A DNA stretch of 64,000 nt from Acanthosoma haemorrhoidale (lineage: Eukaryota > Arthropoda > Insecta > Hemiptera > Acanthosomatidae), in NCBI GenBank assembly GCA_930367205.1, contig OV884012.1, positions 60,719,239 to 60,783,238 on the forward strand, written 5' to 3'. This document shows positions 10,081 to 24,000 of this stretch, one piece after another. The position numbers and the translations under genes were made by a program. Below the pieces are notes generated by a model. The model saw only the letters and a list, made by a program, of their open reading frames with translations, was not told where the DNA came from and did not search any database. How positions within the stretch are numbered: the stretch's first letter is position 1; each line of letters starts with the position of its first letter.

Positions 10081-13000
10081 GGTATCATTTAAAATTCTAT
10101 TTATGTTGTTTTATTGTATGAATGGAAGTTTTACAAATAAATTTTGTTTCAGAACATATCGTGTGTCTTAAATAATAGTTGTGTCCGCCTACGCCAACTA
10201 AAGTTTATTTTTAGAAAAGAAAACAAATTAAACGTTAGATAAGAGATTATGATGAGGTGATTCGGTATGATGGTTAGATTAAATATCCCTGGACAGAAAT
10301 TGAAGATTTTTTGGTAGTTTTATGTTATAAGATTCCCCATTAATAAAAAATAATAACATTTTTGGTGTTAGTTCTTTTTATCATTTGTTAATATCAGAAA
10401 TAACTATTAACTGAACTTTACCTCCCCCACCGCACATGGCTATCCCCTTTTGTGGAGTTAAACTAAGCCCCTCTGCAACGCCCGCAGAAAGCGATAATTT
10501 CTCCTTAATGTCCTTTAGGCATCTCCTTTATAGAAGGCCCTCCGCGAACGTGGTTCACCCTCTAAGTGTACGACTGCCACGCGACTTAATACCAAGATAA
10601 AGAAGGACAATCGTGAGGTTTTCGCTCCGATGAACACCATTCCTCGGCGGTGGGACTCCCCCTCCTTCACTCGTGACGAGGCGATATGAGGGTCCGCACA
10701 CTGCCACGCCCACAAATTGAGAGAATAAAGAACAGGTAAACCACAAAATGCGCAAGCGTAGAGCTATGATATTACATGCCTAATCCAGAAGCACGCTTCA
10801 TACATTACTGATACCAAATCATGTAATATAATGTATTGTAATTAATGACGTGATAGTTAGATCCTAAATCAACTAATTGATAAGTTTGTCATGCGACAAA
10901 GAGCTCACATCGATGAAGCCTGGTTCGTGAGGTATGGCAAACCTTAAGTTTCGTTCTTGTGGACTTCTGGTCGGTCGAATTGCAAACGCACCCCGTTCTC
11001 ACAGCGCACACTTATCGAGAATTTTAGTTTTTCTTTAATTTTAATAAATGGATTTTCTTTTCTAATTTTGGCTGAATATCTACCAGTAGGTGGGAAAGCA
11101 AGAACATATCCAATTGAATCACTGCAATGCGCAATAAAATGTTAACATTGTCCATAAAAAAGTAATATAATAATAAGAAATAATAATAATAATAATAAAA
11201 ACAAATCACTCGCACTACACATCTAAAAATAAAACCCTATTTTATTTGGCATTTGAGTCAATTTGGTACTTGCAAGTGAAATTACGTAAAAAAGATGAAC
11301 ATATTTTTTTTTAATCAATATTCATCATGTTTATGTCCTTAAATCACCAACCCTATAATATTTATAAAATGTTTATTTTTTGATTTGATATATTATTTGC
11401 TTCAACTTTTGATTCATGACATTTTCGTCTTTCACGACCAAATCACTACTGTTCCTTATTTGTCTTCAATAAGATTGTTAATATCATCAGAAACAAGTTT
11501 TAGAAGACGCTAGTACCCATAACTTGTTCGAACATCAGTAAGGACGAAAATACGTCCGTCCCGGATATAATTATAACGAATGTCTCTTGACCAATTATTA
11601 AGGAAAAAATTGGGAAAGTCCATTTTCCGGAACTTTTTTTTAAACTGGTGTCTTCATAAAAATTACATTTTAAAGCACTTATTTTTATTATCACCAAAAA
11701 AGCGAAAAACTTGAACGAAAAACAAGTTTAAAAACTATATTGGTTTTTTTCGAGTGGTCCAGAATGATAATAAAAAGTTGACAAACTTACAAGAAAATAT
11801 TATCAACTACCAGCTCAAAACAACAATTTGACAAAACCTGAAAATCATACGAAATTTCACAAAATAAACAGGTTTTCAATCGAACTACTGAACGAAAATA
11901 ATGGAAAAGGTATCTTTGGCTCACTCGCTGACTTTTCACATATTCAGGAACGTAGAAATAAAACAGTTTATCTAGTTATTTGAGTGATTACAATTAACTT
12001 GGCCGATGCATCGCGATGTCGTGCTTTGCCCTTTTCGTCCCAGTGCGCGCCGCGTGGTTTGAACCGATCTCAAGTGGCTCCCTTTTCGCCAGTACGTCAT
12101 TGCCAGACGTATATTATTTTGAATACGTTTCCAACCATCATCCACATGGTTCCTATCTTAATGTTGTGGCCTCCTATTATTTGACTCCGTTATGAACTAC
12201 TTGAATATTGCTATTTTAAAATTAGCAGATTGTGGGATTGGATGGACGAACAGAACTGGCTTTTCATATTCCGACCCACAAGCCTTTGATGTCCGAAGCG
12301 TCGCCGACATTTCACGGCAAAGGACCGGGAATCACCTCGAGCAATAACGAGTCTTTATGTTCCAACTGCGCGAGATATGACAAACTACAGACAAGGCTCA
12401 ATCAGAGTTGAAAAGCTGAACCTGATTGACCAGAAACCCTATAGTTTTTATGGTTGGTCATGGAAATTGCTATAGACACCACGAGAACAAACTACGCCTA
12501 TGAATCTGATTATGTTTTTGAATGAATTATTCTAACCCAAATAAGCCATCAGTTCTAAATAAAAACAGTAAAATTCAAAAGTATTATTTATTTCAAAGGA
12601 AGCATTAGTCATCCCGCTAGCAGGAGCCACTATACCGGAATCAATTAAATCATGTACACAAATAGGCCCTAACCCTGCCAAACCTCTTCTCTCAAATTTC
12701 CTCCCCCTGTGCGCCACTGCCTTCCCTCGCAATAAGTTAGTTTACCCCCCAATGGTCGGTTGATACTGTGTGAATGACATCCTGTTTTAGTAATTGACAT
12801 TTTTAGTTTTATTCAGTATTTCATTTACGATCCACTGCAATTGCGTTGGTCAATTCTGGCAGCACATCTTCAATTATTTTTTGCGATTACCACTTTTAGC
12901 CATAGTTGTTTTATAAATAAGTGATTAAATAAAGAAGTATCTAATATATAATTATATTTATTGCAATGTGTTGACTATTTATCAGATACTTTAATCTGAA

Positions 13001-13084
13001 GTCACCTTTTTGAAACTTCGGATTAAAATATCTTGACAACTATAAACGTTAAAAATATCGAATTCTCGGGATAGCATCCTTTAA
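10081..13084. other. Intergenic DNA with a GC-rich patch and decayed coding-like debris
   Basis: No intact gene. The stretch 10430-10740 is clearly richer in GC than its surroundings and is open in two overlapping minus-strand frames of 66 codons, neither recognisable. At 11984-12540 several plus-strand frames are open in relay (for example around CGIGWTNRTGFSYSD near 12227), with a WPP motif near 12168 that recalls mariner-type transposases. I read this as an old transposon, not a gene. An ATT repeat lies near 11166-11200. Confidence 0.4.
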
Positions 13085-14211
13085 GGTACAGAGCTAGGCA
13101 TGGCTAGATACTAAAATATGCTGTATATTGATACAAGTGATACTGATACTCTTTTGTATGGATCTGGATCCAAAATTGAACAGCTGTTCGATACTCAGAC
13201 TAACGTTGGAATAAACCAATCCCACTGTCATAAAATCTGTATCGAAACGTTGTGATTACAAAAACATCCAATGAAAAATTAATGTTGGAAGACCGGTGTA
13301 CCAATCATTGAACACGTTCTCTAAACCATAAACTTAACTTAGATCATAGTGTAAAATAATGCAGACCTATACATAGAAACATGTGTCTTAGGAATGTATT
13401 TAAAAGGTCCAACACGATACCTTAAGCTTTGATTTATTCATTCCATAGATATCATTTTGATTATAATTGTAAAACAAGATCTCATTTATGTACATTTAAT
13501 ATTTAGCAAAATGGACATTTAGTCGAAAATTATTACATAAATAATTGAACATGTGCCAAACTTAATATTAAGTTGCAATTTTAATTGTATTAGGTAACTA
13601 AAATGTGTCGGAATTTTTCTCATTCTTGTAAGCTAATTTCAAACAAAAGTTTGTTTGAAAAGGGGTATATGCAAAACATATTCAAATAAATATTTACCTA
13701 TTTAAATAGTCCCTTAAATTCAGATTTTATTGAAATTGTTTAAAAATTGTATTTGTTTGTAAATATATTTTTAACCCAACTAATACATTTTTGTTTTTAT
13801 CAACAGTGATTCGAATTTATTATTTATTGCATAACCCTCCTTTGTCCTCCATTTGTTGTCCATTGTTGAAAAAAAAGTGATTTCAGTTCTAAAATATTAA
13901 GGTATTTTTAAGACATAGCGAGAAATTGAATAACTGACTACTGCTGTGACACGTCAGAATCAAAATGGTCACAAGGTGTCAAAGCAATAAAGAGTGGATG
14001 CTGATCCGCTCTGTGTACAGTATCATACTGTTCATTCTGTATCAATGGCAGGTGGATATGTTTCACGAAGAGGCTCCCACCATACAGGCATGGCTATTAT
14101 TAGTATCCGTGTGACTATCTGTATTGATTCATTTTGACTCAATAAACTCCTTGTATCAACAATTCTTTAGTATCTGATTGATACAACCTTACCCAAGCAT
14201 AGCTTTACCCG
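13085..14211. mobile_element. Possible non-autonomous element with short terminal inverted repeats
   Basis: The left end (GGTACAGAGCTAGGCATGG from 13085) resembles the reverse complement of the right end (GGTAAAGCTATGCTTGG, ending about 14211). Both ends are followed inward by AGATACTAAA and TTGATACAA-like motifs. I found no matching target-site duplication and no coding frame, so the call is tentative. hAT-type elements have ends of this style. Confidence 0.3.
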
Positions 14212-17200
14212 TTAAAGAGTTAAAATAAAAGGCTGAAATAACGCAGAAATTAGAATAAACTAGGAATACGAATACTGCTAGTTAATCATATTTATATTAT
14301 TGAGAGAAGGTAAGTGAGTAAATATTTGTGAAAGTAGAAACGCTTGATTACAGTAGATGGCAAGTGTAAGGCTGTCTAGGAATGCTATAAGAGAAAACAT
14401 TGTTCTGTGTCTTCTTCCCCACTTGCCCTCCCCGTTGCCCAAGTGCATTATTTTGCTGACTCGAGTAGAGCTTTCCAAATTAATAAGAAAAATAAAATCA
14501 GTAAAATGTATTTAATAGTATCAACTGTATGCGTAAATCGTGAATTTATTCATTTATGTAAAAATTAGTCAACCGCAGGAGTAAACTATTGAGAAAAAAA
14601 CATATTGTCTCATGCTGAGTGACTCATAAAAAGAACATTGGTAGAGAAAAATCAACTAAGCCTAGTACTTCAAATACACCACAATGTCCTATGTCCTATA
14701 TATACAGGCTTGTCTTCCCTGAGCCCTAGTGGCGAAAAGATAAAGGTATCTTTTGCGCATATTGTCATTATACTCTCTATTTTCAAACCAAAACTAGTGT
14801 AATACCTTTTAATTAACGGTGTTCATACAGTTTCTGCTATTGGGATACCGGTTTTGGGTTGAATGAAATAAAATGGCTATTCATGTTTATGAGTAGTTCC
14901 CGTTGTGGAAGGATAAAATATATTTCGTCCCTCCACAATATCATTATACGTCGTCGTATTCCACAAAAACATTTTCGACAGCTTCAAGCTCTCATCTTCA
15001 ATTGGTAAAATAAAAAGTCATACTCTAAAAACATCGGCTAGGCATAAGTAGAGAAACAGTAGATTTTTTTTGTGAGGGCATAACAAGTGTTTTGTATACT
15101 TGTATGCTGAGGCATCCCCGCAATTTAAGAGCAACATATTATCAATTAGCTGTCTTAATACATCAACCTATTCCATCATCGGTGTTATTATAGATGTTTA
15201 CTTGTGATACACTAAGCTCTGGACTATTTCAATATCGATTATCATATAATTTTATTTGAATCCCTCCCTTCCTTTATCCCATTTGCTTTTACGGGATATG
15301 AGTTGGTCGCTGGTTATGAGCAATGTCCTCTTTTTGTGGATTTTGAATCACAGTAGGACCTATGGTCCTATTTTTTCTGCTAACGAACAGAGACGAAGAA
15401 GCACCCAGGAGGTTGTAAAAGGAGATTTTGAGAAGGATTTTGTTCTCACGTGATGTACACTGCCCCAGAAAAAATGTGGTGCACTTAAAAAAATTCAAAT
15501 ATTTGCTTCCTAATAGAATTATTTTGGCTTTCAATTCTCCAAATGTATATCGTGTCAGATAGATTAAAAAAAATACTTAGCTAATATCCTCAATCAATAA
15601 TTAGAAACACTAATTTAAAATTTTATTACTTTGACCCATTGGGGTGATAAGACATGAATATGGTTAAGTTTTCTTGAGAAATAAGTCATACATTGATTTT
15701 ATTAAATAAAAAAGAACCATTATAGATGGAGAAAATGGCCAAAGTAACAATTATGAATATGCATAGTAGTTTAAATCAATGATTCCCTTCTTATAGAGAA
15801 TATAAAAAACACTATTATTCTGTATAAAATTTTATGTAAACATAAAATATTTTATTATATCAAACGATGTTAATCATCACTCTCTTCTGATTGAGAATAT
15901 CAAATGAGCATATCTGATTAAATCAAACAATTATATGATTAGTTTATGATAAAGATTAAAGATATTTGTAAACATTTGGTCTTAACTATTGAATTTAATT
16001 GGCAATGGCAATAAAATATGGCATGATGTTGACATTAACTTGGCAATGGCTACGGTACATTATTCATTAAAACTCACTTTGTCTTCACTCATCAACACCA
16101 ACTGCAGTCTAGTGGAGCTTACACGGGCTCTAGGTCAGTCCCGCCATCGTTCACACTTCAGAGATGTTTTCCTTCTCCGTATCCACCAGCCAGTAGCCTT
16201 CAAAGAAGTCGCCGTAGGAGTGAGCCAGAGCTTCCTCTTGTTTTTCTATTTAACCTGCACTCCTATTTACTCCTTAACTTCCACGGGATGATTTTTCCTC
16301 TCCTAGGCTTGTGGCCCTTTTAGTCTCCTTTGATCTATTCTCCTTCCCTGTGTACAAAGAGTTGGAGAAACTCACTTAACACATTCCTTTATATTATTTT
16401 TTTATAAGTGTCTGCTGACCTGGTTTAACCTCTACTTCTGTTTCCTGCGATATAGAGGCATATGGATTTATGGGTTTCCTCCCAAGCTGAAGGACAACTG
16501 CGTTCTGCCAACCCCAAGTAGCCAACCATATTTCCTATTCTTAACGAACTATATATTACAAGTAACACAAAATAAAATATTCCTCAATTATCCTTAAGGT
16601 ATGGATAGGAATACATAGTACATGGCGCCTTGGAGAACCTGTGAGAGCGAGAGCGAAAATGTCAGGTGGAGGAAAGCAAAGAATGTTGTGCCACTACGGC
16701 GCGTATGTGTGTCCAATTAAAACATATACGTGTATTACTTTAAATGTTTATTTGATTTTACCTTTTTGAATCAAGGTTAACAGTAAAGGATAGGAATGTC
16801 TCAAATTATCTGTCTACGTTTTTATCAACCATTACATGGTTTTATTTATTGTTTTCTTCTAAAACTCAAAGTTAAAGTGAACTAGCGTAATCTTCAAGTC
16901 TAATATGACATGGAACAAAGGGGAAAAAATTGTTTTCATTAAAAAACTTGCTAACACTTTCCTCTAGATTTTAAGTGCCAGAATAGTGTAATATGTGATT
17001 TCTAAGCGTTTAATTTAAAAATTTTCCCCCGGAACCCGGTAGTTGGAGGAGCCTTTTTTTGAGCTTTGCAGGGGTGCCCAAAATTTTTTGATCCGGCCCT
17101 GCTTACAAGATGTACACCTGAGAGATGACTTAACATCAGGCACGACGACGACCTCACAAGATGGAGAGATGACCACTATAACGTAGGGAGTGAAGAGAGG

Positions 17201-18061
17201 TGAAGTTACTTGACTGACAGAGGTAAATGTTTATGTTGTATCAATGGAATTAGCACTCTGTTGAGAACTGAGCTTCGCGTAATCCTCCAACGTACGGCTA
17301 TTACTTAATAAAAAATTAAAATATAAAAGTAATTTACCTTTTAGGCAAAATATAAAAAGCCCTGCACAGTTACAAAGTGAAAAATAAGTCTCAGGGGTGC
17401 AGATGAAGAAAACAAAAAAAAATAACGAAACAAAACTAATGAACAGAGAAAATTAAAGAAATCAACTAACGATGTGGGTTAGATGGCAGCTAAAGCTTTA
17501 CATACCTGCGTAAATCACTGCTTTAATGATATTTTAGCCACTGAAGTTGGTAAGTTAATTCTAGAAAGCGATCTAATGTAAAATAAATTATTTTTTAGGC
17601 CAAAGAATTGATAACTCATGTATTGAAGATAAGACCTTTTAATTGTACTAGCTTATACTAATGATTAATCATAAATTGTAAAATAAAGTAACTGTTCAGG
17701 TTCAAAAATAATTTTTTGAATACTTTTTGAAACCCTTTATAGATAGCAGTAGTGACGCTTAAAAAGCTGGGACGTTCATGCGTACGATGAAGATATATTC
17801 TCTATGTTCTTAGCTTTTGGTGTTATATATAAAGGTTCTTAAAAATGAATTGAAAATGAAATTAACAAACTATAAATTTCATAAATATAAGTATAAGTCT
17901 CTCAGAATGGCAGAAATCATATATAGAATAAGTTAGATTAATATTAAAGACTAACAGCTGTTGTGTGACGACAAGCAGCGCTACTACACATGATTATTCA
18001 GAAGCACCACTTGTCATCTTACTCATACTCAGAAAACTGATGTATAGTTGGATTAGTTAAA
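14212..18061. other. Intergenic DNA upstream of Fis1
   Basis: No gene supported. Moderately GC-rich unidentified patches lie near 16080-16330 and 16610-16700. The last 100 bases should contain the Fis1 5'UTR and promoter, but I see no clear TATA box. Confidence 0.5.
17020..17101. mobile_element. hAT-like element end fragment
   Basis: Read on the minus strand the fragment begins CAGGGCCGGATCAAAA and continues with GGGCACCCCTGC. I associate this end style with non-autonomous hAT elements of many animals. The opposite end was not found, so this is a fragment or a chance match. Confidence 0.35.
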
Positions 18062-21000
18062 ATGGATGAAATTTTAGATGAAGTTGGCTCCCCAGAAGAA
18101 CTAAAGGTGGGAATTGTCATTTATTGTTTATTTATGCTATTCTTTTACTTATGCAATTAATGAAAATAAGACAGGGATATATGTTTTTTGTTTATCTACA
18201 GTTTAGTGATTGCTGATATTGATGTAATACGTTTCAATGTGTAAAGGTTCAGTCTAAAAACAAACGTAAACGTTATTATAATCAATTAGATCCCATTGTT
18301 TACATTAATCCTTACAGTAACCTTTCATTTCATATAATGAGTACATATTTTCATCCTTGTTTCTTTTTGTTTTTTCATTTTAGAAATTTGAAGCAATATA
18401 TAATCAACAGTTAGAAACCCAAACAGTTACCATTGATGATACCTTTAACTATGCTTGGAGTTTGGTAAGGAGCAAGTACGCAGCCGACATCCGAAAGGGA
18501 ATATGTCTCTTAGAAACAATTTTCAATGAAAACAGAGAAGAATCTAGAAGGGATTGTGTATATTATTTGGCGATAGGTTATGCAAAATTAAAGGTTAGTG
18601 TGCTGATGATTTATTTGTAGTATATTATTCTTTTGTACTACACCTTCAGGATTATTCTTAGCTCATAGATAGTATAGGTTGTCATAAGTAGCCAGTAAGG
18701 CTAAACATGTTAAATTTATTATGTGTATTTGGCATAAAATAAAATATTTCCTTGCCGGTGAGAATCTAACCCTTGCTGTTTCAGTCCATGAAATTATGAT
18801 ATTAATCCCACCTGCAGTCTGAACTATTATTACAAAATCATCATTCTTATATAATATGCCTTTTATAATAAATATAATCTGAGGTGGTTTCATTCTTTTA
18901 ATCAGTGTAATAGCTAAAAACTTGGCAATTTTTTTGATCAAACCCTCCTCTGGAAAGAACATATGTTCTGTTTCACATTTTCGAAAATAAATGGTTCATT
19001 ATTCATTAACTCTCTCTATTTAAGACTTGCTGATTGCTAATTGCTTTATTCATTTTTTTTAATGATCTGACTGCATAAGATCTCAGAAGGCGAGCCCTCA
19101 CAATGCAATATGTTCAGAAGAGGTACAGGCTAGGTATTATAGGTAGCTCGTGGTCTTGAATGATGACGAGTTCACACTAGGTACCTGAGGGTAGGCGAAA
19201 ACTGTCCGGATGCCGAAATAAGTGTTACCGGAAAGAAGAAGATCGGACTGCTGGGGGAGTCGCTACTAATTACTTTTTGTAAGGCCCTAGAAACCGTTGT
19301 CTGCATTATGATATTTTAGCTGGCAGCAGCCAGGAATCTCCACAGGTAGTGGTGAAGACTGACATCGACGAGACTAAATCTAAAGTGGGTGAGCCATATC
19401 TAGGTGCTGAGTTAATTAAATAAGAAAGCCATGGTTAGAGTAAAACAGCAAGCACCATTGCAGAGAAAGAGAGAGAACAGCGCACACTTCAATTATCTGA
19501 TTTCAATTGAATAAAAAACTCAGAATTTCTGCCTTGTTATAGCCAGCTAGATTTCTGTGCTCATCTAATGAGAGGCCAGCTTATGCCAACCAATCAGGAA
19601 GGGCATTATTCTAGTTGACAAATGAGGGTCCGCTATACCGACGCCATAAGGTTATTGTTATATAAAAATTTGGAAAAGTAGGCAGGTGTTTTCTGGTCCT
19701 TGAAGAGGGTAAGTTTTACTTGTCTTTGATGAAGTTAACACGACTGTTGTCATTATTGAAATCAGTACTTTCCCATTAACTCCCACTACCAGCCTAATTA
19801 CCTTGAAATTACTGTATAGATTTTTTTTTTTTAAATGCTAATGTTTGTCAGGATTAATTAAGTAGTCATTTGAATCCCCTGTATATTGGCCAATCGTTGC
19901 AAGTGTCTTATTTTTTTTCTTTAACCTACATCATCATTTCGAAATCTGCCATCATCTATCTGGTATCCGGTATAATTGTGATCTCATTCTCTATCAATCA
20001 ATGTTGGGTACTCGCAAGATCTGCTATAACTGATGGCATTGCATGATATGCTCTCCATTCGTAACCCCCACATTGTTATGGACTTGAATGATGTCAAGAT
20101 GTAAGTGTGTTCACACTCAACTTTTCATGGCAGTTAGTGATAGGATAATCGGCTGAAACAGGAAAGGTGACTAAGTATACTATAGTGGACAGCTAAACTT
20201 TTGACCTCCACGTAGATAGTGTTTCATCTTGCTGACTTACGATAGTTTTTTTGTAGTTGCTCTTTCCTGATATCTAAATCATGAAAATAAATACCCATTC
20301 TTTTTTATGAATTTATTGGTTGTTTTCACTTATATACTAATTGTTAAATTAAATATAATGTTCACAGTTTTTTTTTAAGCCTCTGTATAACCTTGAGAAA
20401 TTTCATTGGTGTTCCCAACAAAGCTAAAAATGTTTTGGATTTTATTGGATTTCTTTAGGGGATCATCATAGATTACACATTACTTGAACTGGAATGAGGT
20501 GTGTTATATTCTTTTCTGAGGGTGCGGATTCTATTTTGTTCTCAGTACTTACATGTTCAAGTTAGAAAAGAGTGGGAAACTAACTCAGAATAAGTCAACA
20601 ATTTTTTTTTATCATAAATAGTTGTTTTTTTATATTATTATTTTTTTTATTTATTCGTGTTATAACTTTTAGGCCATTAATTGCCCATAATATTTTTAAA
20701 TTGAAGAAAAAATAAAAATTATTGATATTGACTATCGGGTAGTTTACAGCTGTAATGTGTACACTTTAAATTATGGTTTTCCAAGCTTTTTTCATTCATT
20801 ACTGAGAGGAAGGAGTATCATTGTTTAGGGCATTATCTATTGCAGAGCATGCATGCTGTGGTCAGGGTTCCAATGTACATTTCTCTGTACCAACTGATTC
20901 AAGATATCCCTCTTATTGTCATTCCTAAGTTGTAGATAAAAGATCACCAACTGGTCACTTTGTGGCTCTTAAAAGTTTCTCCTTCCATACCATTGAGAGC

Positions 21001-24000
21001 TGGGCTGGAGATAAACCGTATGTTAGTTGTAACTCTTAAATATACAATTTTATTTGCGAATGAATGATTTGTCTGTTTATATATACTATTATATAATATA
21101 TTATTCTAATATTTGCTTATTTATGAATAAATATTTTAATTATATATATTTTTTTTTATATAATTTTTAAAAAAAACTTTATATTTATAACTTTATCGTT
21201 ATATCAGGGTTCTGTTAATAATTATAGGAAACTTCTGGCAAAAGGAATATTGGTTTTATTTATACACAATGAATAACTAAAATTGATATACAAAAATAAA
21301 ATACGTACGTAATAAAGAATACTATTAAAACTAACATTAAAAATGGTACCTTGTAATTATTCGTAACTTTATACTAATACTGGCCAGTGCTTCTTGTGGA
21401 TAATCTTCGTGTGGTTCGGATTAGCGTAATTGTTCTAAGCTGCAGCGCGTGGTTCTATATGTCTCATGGCCGGATGCAAGTCTGGGGACGCTTCTCTCTG
21501 ATGCCCAACAGCCTTAGCGTGGGTCGCTACCTGGACCTGGTCTGCTACCTGCTCTGTCCTCTGATGAACAAATGAAAGTTTTGGTCCTTGGTCGGCTCGT
21601 ATATATATATCTGCATCTCTCCGCTGCCTTCTTGACTTTCAACTCGTTATTTAATGCCAGTTGTTTTGAATATTTATTACTTTGCTTAAATTAGAAGTTT
21701 ATATAATAAATGTTTATATTAAATATGATATTAATTAATATGACGACAATAAAAACGTTCACACTTTCAAAAATTAATGATGGATCGTTATTACGTTATT
21801 CAATGCTCGCTAATTTCGAGTTTATTTAAACAAAAACTATCATCATCATTTTAAAATATCACAACAATATTGTATAATAATATACTGTTATCTATTTTAG
21901 GAGTATAGCAAAGCTCTGCGATATACCAAAGCTTTCTTAAGTCTAGAACCAGCAAATCTTCAAGTGCAAAGTTTAGATAGCACTATTCGTAAAAGAATGG
22001 AAAAAGGTATGTATCAAATACCGTATTATTATTATTCTATATATAAAGTAACAAAGTGTGGGTATGTCCTGCAAAGACTTGTAAACATGTTAAGATATTT
22101 GCCCGAAATTTGGCAAAACATAGAGGGGTTCACAATATATCAGGTTGGCCAAAAAGTCCGTTCGGTTTTTGTCATCACGAAACTTCAAGCAGTCTAATAT
22201 GTAGCTAACTTCAGTCCGTCCCTTGCGAGTGCGCTCTCGTAAGATACTACAACGTAGTTTGACGCGAAATTCCGACGAGACTGATTGTATTTTGTGTGTT
22301 TAGGATCATCCTGAAAATGGAAAACCAAAACGAACATTATTGACACCTCAGGCTTTTCTATTTTAAAAAAGGCAAGAAAGCAGTGGAAACTTGCAGGGAG
22401 ATATGCGCTGTATACGGAGAGGATGCTGTTACAGCACGTGTGTGCCAGAAGTGGTTTTCAAGATTTTGATCGGGAAATTTTTCGATTCAAGATGCACCTC
22501 GCTCTGGTTGGCCAACTGAGATTAACAGCGACAAAGTGAAGGAATTAGTCGACACCAATCACCGTTATACAACTAGGGAGATCGCAGTTATCCTCAAAAT
22601 ATCCAAATCGAGTGTTGAAAACCATCTGCATCAACTTGGTTACGTGAGCAGGCTCGATGTTTGGGTTCCCCGTCAACTTAGTGAGGCTAACCTCGCCCAA
22701 AGGATTTCCATCTGCGATTCGTTGCAGAAACGTAAAGAAAATGATCCTTTTTTGAAGAGAATGATGACAGGGGACGAAAAGTAAATCATCTATAACAATG
22801 TGGAGCGCAAACGCTCATGGGGGAAGCGCGGAAAATTACCACAAACAACCCTCAAAGCAGGACTTCACCCAAAGAAGGTTATGCTCTCGATTTGGTGGGA
22901 TTGGAGGGGTGTTGTCTTTTACAAACTTCTTCCCACGAACAGGACCATCAATTCGGATGTGTACTGTGACCAGCTGGACAAATTAAATGCAGCAATCCAC
23001 CAGAAGTGTCCAGAACTAGCCAACCGTAAGGGGATTGTCTTCTATCACGACAATGCCAGACCGCACACTTCTTTGCAGACGCGGCAGAAGTTACTGGAGC
23101 TTGGCTGGGAAATTTTGCTGCACCCTCCATATTTGCCCGACCTTGCATCTTCAAATTTCCACCTGTTTCGGTCTCTTCAAAATTCATTGAATGGACAGAC
23201 CTTCAACTCTGAAGAAGATGTAAAAATCCACTTGGAAAATTGTTTTGCCAATAAAGACAGGAAATTATCTGAGCATGGAATTATGAATCTGCCCATGAGA
23301 TGGCAGAAGATACTGGAAGAAAACGGCAATTATATCATTGATTGAATAAATCGCTTTGTGTTTAAAAGTTGTGTCTTATTTTCGCTTAAAAAACTGAACG
23401 GACTTTTTGGCCAACCTATTACATAGCTGATCGTATTTTGCAATAAATATTGTGGAGGTAGCGAGTTTGACATGCTACTCAATTCTATTCTCCCGAAGTA
23501 GGATCAAATGCTGTTTACTTCCGTAAGTAAGTAAAAAATAGTACTTCTTTTTTTTCTTCTTCTTTTTTTTTTAGGGGTTCACCCCTACTCGCTTTGCTCG
23601 CCAACACCTATGTCAACACTAGTCAATGAATGTCAAGGCACCACAAAAACTACATTTATTTTCGAGGTCACCAGAATCTAAATACTCATAGATTGTTAGC
23701 ATCTGTATATAATAATATATATCTATAGTAATGATATTTACAATATTATTAACTTAAATTCAGTATTTCTTGGAGTTAAGTATAAAGACCTAATATTAAT
23801 TTTCTACACTTTTTTTTTTAAAACCTTTTTCTGCACATTGGGAACTATATGCATGAGCACATAACAGATCTAAATTAGAGGAGTTAATGATGTCGCTATC
23901 AGCCAAAGTTTACTGTGCTTATTCTCTGTAATAACAAATCGGTGCCTGGAACGTGGCTCTTTATTACTTTATAGAGAACGTTATTCTAACATTGTTCAAC

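Noticed and set aside
21213..21866. Solo LTR (TGTT...AACA) reading of the dispersed repeat
   Set aside because: The bases before TGTT are shared between copies A and B, so the element extends further left, and no target duplication was found.
22948..23187. 79-codon minus-strand frame
   Set aside because: Antisense shadow of the mariner transposase.
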